DNA of 8,805 nucleotides, taken from contig CAMPHU010000196.1 in the NCBI GenBank assembly GCA_946886065.1, positions 1 through 8,805 on the forward strand, read 5' to 3'. The notes under the pieces were generated by a model. It was not told the DNA's origin, did not search any database, and saw nothing but the letters and a program-made list of their open reading frames with translations. The position numbers were made by a program, and so were the translations under genes. The stretch comes from an uncultured Massilia sp. (GTDB lineage: Bacteria; Pseudomonadota; Gammaproteobacteria; Burkholderiales; Burkholderiaceae). Shown one piece after another: positions 5,760-8,805 of the stretch (position 1 is its first letter; each line of letters begins with the position of its first letter).

Positions 5760-6431
5760 ATGACCACCTATCGCATCGCTCCCAGCATCCTGTCCGCCGA
5801 TTTCGCCCGCCTGGGCGAGGAAGTGCGCAATGTCGTCGCCGCCGGCGCCGACATCATCCACTTCGACGTGATGGACAACCACTACGTTCCGAACCTGACC
5901 ATCGGCCCGCTGGTGTGCCAGGCGATCCGTCCGCACGTGCAGGTGCCGATCGACGTGCACCTGATGGTCAAGCCGGTCGACCGCATCATCCCGGACTTCG
6001 CCAAGGCCGGCGCCGACATCATCACCTTCCACCCGGAAGCGTCGGATCACATCGACCGCACCCTGCAGCTGATCCGCGACAACGGCTGCAAGGCCGGCCT
6101 GGTGTTCAACCCGCACACCCCGCTGCACTACCTGGAGCACGTGATGGACAAGATCGACATGATCCTGATCATGTCGGTCAACCCGGGCTTCGGCGGCCAG
6201 TCCTTCATTCCGCAGGCGCTGAAGAAGATCGCGATGGCGCGCCGCATGATCGACGAATCCGGCCGCGACATCATGCTGGAAGTGGATGGCGGCATCAAGG
6301 CCGACAACATCGCCGAAGCCGCCGCCGCCGGCGCCGACACCTTCGTCGCCGGCTCGGCCATCTTCGGCAAGCCGGACTACAAGGCCGTGATCGACGCCAT
6401 GCGCGGCGAGCTGGCCAAGGTCGGCAAGTAA
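5760..6431 (+). CDS. rpe: Ribulose-phosphate 3-epimerase
   Basis: This enzyme interconverts D-ribulose 5-phosphate and D-xylulose 5-phosphate in the pentose phosphate pathway. The 223-residue protein is a full-length TIM barrel. [10 protein letters not shown] (6-15) holds the substrate-contacting serine S9. The metal-binding residues are H34 and D36 in IHFDVMD and H67 in DVHLMV, with D176 in EVDGGIK; D36 and D176 are the acid/base pair. The flexible loop [11 protein letters not shown] (139-149) and the phosphate-binding GGI and AGSAIFG segments are present. The ATG at 5760 gives the standard N terminus ([14 protein letters not shown]). The stop TAA at 6429-6431 shares its last base with the gph ATG, so the two are translationally coupled. 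The rpe-gph-trpE order is common in Proteobacteria and supports the call. Confidence 0.98.
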   Translation: MTTYRIAPSILSADFARLGEEVRNVVAAGADIIHFDVMDNHYVPNLTIGPLVCQAIRPHVQVPIDVHLMVKPVDRIIPDFAKAGADIITFHPEASDHIDRTLQLIRDNGCKAGLVFNPHTPLHYLEHVMDKIDMILIMSVNPGFGGQSFIPQALKKIAMARRMIDESGRDIMLEVDGGIKADNIAEAAAAGADTFVAGSAIFGKPDYKAVIDAMRGELAKVGK

Positions 6432-7129
6432 TGCGGGCCGGCGCTGCGGCGATCAAGGCCGCCATCATCGACCTGGACGGCACCATGCTCGACACGGTGC
6501 CCGATTTCGAGGCGGCCCTGAACGGCATGCGCGCCGAGTTCGGCCTGGGTCCCATCACCCAGGCCACCATCAAGCCCATGGTCGGCAAGGGTTCCGAGAA
6601 GCTGGTGCGCGACGCGCTGCTGCTCGACTGGGACGCCGCGCGCGTGGATGCGATCCACGCCGATGCCATGGCCGCCTACCAGCGCCACTACCTCGCCATC
6701 AACGGCGACCGCAGCACCTTGTTCGACGGCGTGGTCGAAGGCCTGGAGGCGATGCGTGCGCATGGCCTGCGCCTGGTGTGCGTGACCAACAAGCCGGTCG
6801 CCTTCACCCTGCCGCTGCTCGACCAGAAGGGACTCGCGCCCTACTTCGAGCGCGTCTTCGGCGGCGATTCGTTCGCGAAGAAGAAGCCGGACCCCATGCC
6901 GATGCTGGGCGCCTGCGCCGCGCTGGACCTGCCGCCATCGCAGGTCGTGGCCATCGGCGATTCGTCGAACGACGCGGAAAGCGCGCGCGCCGCGGGCTGC
7001 TATGTACTCACCGTGCCATATGGTTATAACCACGGACGGCCTATACAAGAAATTAATTCTGATGGTATAGTGGGTTCGCTGCTGGATGCGGCAACTTTGA
7101 TCATCGCGCACAATCGCGCCGCTAATTGA
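6431..7129 (+). CDS. gph: Phosphoglycolate phosphatase, HAD superfamily
   Basis: Gph dephosphorylates 2-phosphoglycolate, a product of DNA 3'-end repair and of oxygenase side reactions, to glycolate. The 232-residue cytoplasmic protein has all four HAD motifs. Motif I is DLDGTML, with nucleophile D14 and acid/base D16. Motif II is CVTN, with T119. Motif III is the KKKPDP lysine near K151/K152. Motif IV is GDSSND, with D177 and D181. The alpha-helical cap (about 20-95) is of the C1 type. The family-typical VPYGYNHG (195-202) follows. The gene begins at an ATG overlapping the rpe stop by one base, with AAGG ten bases upstream. The last 40 codons are unusually AT-rich and use codons such as ATA and AGA; a promoter for the trp leader seems to be embedded there. 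Confidence 0.95.
   Translation: MRAGAAAIKAAIIDLDGTMLDTVPDFEAALNGMRAEFGLGPITQATIKPMVGKGSEKLVRDALLLDWDAARVDAIHADAMAAYQRHYLAINGDRSTLFDGVVEGLEAMRAHGLRLVCVTNKPVAFTLPLLDQKGLAPYFERVFGGDSFAKKKPDPMPMLGACAALDLPPSQVVAIGDSSNDAESARAAGCYVLTVPYGYNHGRPIQEINSDGIVGSLLDAATLIIAHNRAAN
7042..7078 (+). promoter_or_regulatory. Probable promoter of the trp leader and trpE, inside the gph 3' end
   Basis: An extended -10, TGG followed by TATAGT (7063-7071), matches consensus at 5 of 6 hexamer positions plus the TG element. A moderate -35 TATACA (7042-7047) lies 18 bp upstream. Transcription would begin near 7078, giving a leader of about 64 nt before the Trp-rich ORF and about 240 nt before trpE. The AT-rich block of gph that holds these boxes contrasts with the GC-rich rest of the gene. 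The boxes are seen; activity is inferred. Confidence 0.55.
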
Positions 7130-7141
7130 ACTTATCTATAC

Positions 7142-7228
7142 ATGTTTTTCACCAAAAAACACACTGTCAACCAGACCGGCGCCCTTGAGGCCTGGCTGTG
7201 GCGACGCTGGCAATCCTGGGCTAACTAA
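7142..7228 (+). CDS. trpL: trp operon leader peptide (28 residues, four Trp)
   Basis: This 28-codon ORF begins with MFFTKKHT and ends with WLWRRWQSWAN and TAA. It has Trp at positions 18, 20, 23 and 26, four in nine residues, in a region where random codons would give almost none. It lies 91 bp before trpE and is followed by an attenuator-like terminator. Its role, inferred from the E. coli and rhizobial trp leaders, is to sense charged tRNA-Trp. A ribosome stalled at the Trp codons would change folding of the leader RNA and allow transcription into trpE, while smooth translation would let the terminator form. The ATG has no convincing Shine-Dalgarno and starts 12 nt after the gph stop, so ribosomes may arrive by reinitiation from gph, or the transcript may be translated poorly. 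The peptide itself is probably unstable. Confidence 0.85.
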   Translation: MFFTKKHTVNQTGALEAWLWRRWQSWAN

Positions 7229-7272
7229 GCCGTATCGATTGCTGCCGGTGCTCGTCCTCCGGCAGGTTTTTT
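7171..7272 (+). promoter_or_regulatory. trp attenuator: alternative RNA structures
   Basis: Three mutually exclusive pairings can be drawn. The terminator (3:4) is 7242-7248 with 7259-7265. The antiterminator (2:3) is 7208-7215 with 7237-7244, eight pairs including two G-U. Its loop contains a further 4-bp stem (7219-7222 with 7228-7231), and it removes three bases of the terminator's 5' arm. A weaker 1:2 pairing joins 7171-7174 with 7207-7210 and 7180-7183 with 7200-7203, and would free the terminator. Trp codons at 7193-7219 overlap regions 1 and 2, as in known ribosome-mediated attenuators. Pairings were found by eye; energies were not computed. Confidence 0.7.
7242..7272 (+). terminator. 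Intrinsic terminator of the trp attenuator
   Basis: CTGCCGG (7242-7248) and CCGGCAG (7259-7265) form a perfect 7-bp GC-rich stem with a 10-nt loop, followed by G and six T residues (7267-7272). It is the clearest intrinsic terminator in the window. It sits 14 bp after the leader ORF stop and 47 bp before trpE, so it can only make sense as a regulated terminator or as the end of a short leader RNA of about 195 nt. Confidence 0.85.
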
Positions 7273-7319
7273 GAAGTGAACCACCGCCTTCTTCCCTCAC
7301 GGGCGGCCTGGAGACAAAC

Positions 7320-8805
7320 ATGACCGAACTCGAATTCAAATCGCTGGCCAACCAGGGCTACAACCGCATTCCGCTCATCGCCGAAGCCTTCGCCGATCTC
7401 GAGACCCCGCTCACGCTCTACCTCAAGCTGGCCCAGTCCCAGCATACCGGCAAGAACACCTTCCTGCTGGAGTCGGTCGTCGGCGGCGAGCGTTTCGGGC
7501 GTTTCTCCTTCATCGGCCTGCCGGCCCACACCCTGGTGCGCACGAGCGGCAACCGTACCGAGGTGGTCAAGCACGGCGAAGTGATCGAGACCCACGAGGG
7601 TAATCCGCTCGACTTCATCGAACAGTACCAGGGCCGCTTCAAGGTGGCGCTGCGCCCCGGCCTGCCGCGCTTCTGCGGCGGCCTGGCCGGCTACTTCGGC
7701 TACGACACCGTGCGCCACATCGAGCGCAAGCTGGCCAACAGCTGCCCGCCCGACGAACTGGGCCTGCCGGACATCCAGCTGATGCTGACCGAAGAACTGG
7801 CGGTGATCGACAACCTGTCGGGCAAGCTCTACCTGATCGTCTACGCCGACCCGGCGCAGCCTGAAGCCTATGCCCGCGCGCGCCAGCGCCTGAAGGACCT
7901 GCGCATGATGCTGCGCCGGAGCGTCGACGCACCGGTTACTTCCAGCTCGGTGCGTACCGAGGCCGTGCGCGACTTCAGCAAGGAAGACTACCTGAAGGCG
8001 GTGGCCCGCGCCCACGAATACGTGATGGCCGGCGACCTGATGCAGGTGCAGATCGGCCAGCGCATCCGCAAGCCCTACGTGGATTCGCCGCTGTCGCTGT
8101 ACCGCTCGCTGCGTTCGCTGAACCCCTCGCCCTACATGTACTACTACAACTTCGGCGACATGCAGATCGTCGGCGCTTCGCCGGAGATCCTGGTGCGCAA
8201 CGAGGCGCTTCCGGAGGGCGGCAAGAAGGTCACCCTGCGCCCGATCGCGGGCACCCGCCCGCGCGGCTCGACGCCGGAGCGCGATGCCGAGCTGGCGGAC
8301 GAACTGCTGTCCGATCCGAAGGAAGTCGCCGAGCACGTGATGCTGATCGACCTGGCGCGCAACGACATCGGCCGCATCGCCCAGACCGGCAGCGTCAAGG
8401 TCACCGACCGCATGGTGATCGAGAAGTACTCGCACGTGCAGCACATCGTGTCGAACGTGGAGGGCGTGCTGAAGGACGGCATGTCGAACCTCGACGTGCT
8501 GCGCGCCACCTTCCCGGCCGGCACCCTGACCGGCGCGCCGAAGGTGCGCGCGATGGAAGTGATTGATGAGCTAGAGCCAGTGAAGCGCGGCATCTACGGC
8601 GGCGCGTGCGGCTACCTTTCCTTTGGGGGCGAGATGGACGTCGCGATCGCGATCCGCACCGGCGTGATCAAGGACGGCAACCTCTACGTACAGGCTGCGG
8701 CCGGCATCGTGGCCGACTCCATTCCCGAGATGGAATGGCAGGAAACCGAGAACAAGGCGCGCGCCGTGCTGCGCGCGGCCGAACAGGTGCAAGACGGCCT
8801 GGATG
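7320..8805 (+). CDS. trpE: Anthranilate synthase component I, partial at the window end
   Basis: TrpE converts chorismate to anthranilate, using ammonia delivered by TrpG, as the first step of tryptophan synthesis. The frame is open from ATG 7320 (GGAG six bases upstream) to the window end, 495 codons, so at most a few C-terminal residues are missing. The N-terminal domain has the tryptophan feedback-site motif LLES (49-52). The chorismate-binding domain shows [19 protein letters not shown], the [10 protein letters not shown] segment (R307 onward), [15 protein letters not shown], the GTLTGAPK motif (401-408) and GGACGYLSF. All expected catalytic blocks are intact. It is probably inhibited by tryptophan through LLES and attenuated by the leader at 7142-7272. 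trpG, trpD and trpC are expected just downstream. The short stem 7284-7288/7302-7306 lies just before its ribosome-binding site. Confidence 0.98.
   Translation, partial: MTELEFKSLANQGYNRIPLIAEAFADLETPLTLYLKLAQSQHTGKNTFLLESVVGGERFGRFSFIGLPAHTLVRTSGNRTEVVKHGEVIETHEGNPLDFIEQYQGRFKVALRPGLPRFCGGLAGYFGYDTVRHIERKLANSCPPDELGLPDIQLMLTEELAVIDNLSGKLYLIVYADPAQPEAYARARQRLKDLRMMLRRSVDAPVTSSSVRTEAVRDFSKEDYLKAVARAHEYVMAGDLMQVQIGQRIRKPYVDSPLSLYRSLRSLNPSPYMYYYNFGDMQIVGASPEILVRNEALPEGGKKVTLRPIAGTRPRGSTPERDAELADELLSDPKEVAEHVMLIDLARNDIGRIAQTGSVKVTDRMVIEKYSHVQHIVSNVEGVLKDGMSNLDVLRATFPAGTLTGAPKVRAMEVIDELEPVKRGIYGGACGYLSFGGEMDVAIAIRTGVIKDGNLYVQAAAGIVADSIPEMEWQETENKARAVLRAAEQVQDGLD

Noticed and set aside
7021..7032. 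TGGTTATAACCA as a TrpR operator
   Set aside because: It lacks the CTAG half-sites of the known TrpR operator and is explained by codons for the conserved Gph YGYN motif; kept only as a weak operator candidate.
7221..8444. Minus-strand 407-codon open frame opposite trpE
   Set aside because: It would cross the attenuator terminator and oppose a complete trpE; the translation has no domain features.
1..8805. CRISPR array, transposon ends, tRNA genes or phage attachment sites
   Set aside because: Nothing of the kind was seen on either strand by reading; no repeated spacing, no terminal inverted repeats with target duplication, and no tRNA-like cloverleaf with a CCA end.

Overview
The window looks like a chromosomal segment of a GC-rich betaproteobacterium, most likely Burkholderiales/Oxalobacteraceae (Massilia-like). 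This rests on protein style, strong GC bias at third codon positions, the block apaG / mltA next to rpe-gph-trpE, and a promoter plus leader at the left edge that resembles betaproteobacterial rRNA operon promoters. The genus is inference. No IS element, prophage, CRISPR array or tRNA is visible.

Layout, left to right. At 1-230 there is no protein gene. The minus strand carries a strong sigma70 promoter (-35 TTGACG, 17-bp spacer, -10 CATAAT) followed by a leader with a TGACGAA/TTCGTCA hairpin. It points off the left edge and probably drives a 16S-23S-5S operon outside the window. A 14-bp hairpin (230-261) separates it from an enoyl-CoA hydratase (291-1070, minus). Divergent to this is an MFS exporter (1219-2436, plus), which converges over a 9-bp hairpin (2446-2471) on an acyltransferase-3 membrane protein (2527-3645, minus) with an AT-rich upstream region. 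Next come the lipoprotein murein transglycosylase MltA (3831-5075, minus), a 47-residue single-span membrane protein on the opposite strand (5086-5229, plus) wedged between mltA and apaG, and ApaG (5230-5604, minus).

The right third reads rightward: rpe (5760-6431), gph (6431-7129, overlapping rpe by one base) and trpE (7320 to the window end, lacking at most a few C-terminal residues). This gathers ribulose-phosphate epimerase, phosphoglycolate phosphatase and the first enzyme of tryptophan synthesis.

The most interesting region is the 190-bp gap between gph and trpE. It holds an unlabelled 28-codon ORF (7142-7228) with four Trp codons among its last eleven residues. A 7-bp GC-rich hairpin with a T6 tract (7242-7272) follows, and an alternative pairing (7208-7215 with 7237-7244) would destroy that hairpin. 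This is the architecture of a ribosome-mediated trp attenuator. A probable promoter for it (extended -10 TGGTATAGT) lies inside the AT-rich 3' end of gph. The leader ORF has no evident Shine-Dalgarno sequence and starts 12 nt after the gph stop, which suggests coupling to gph translation.
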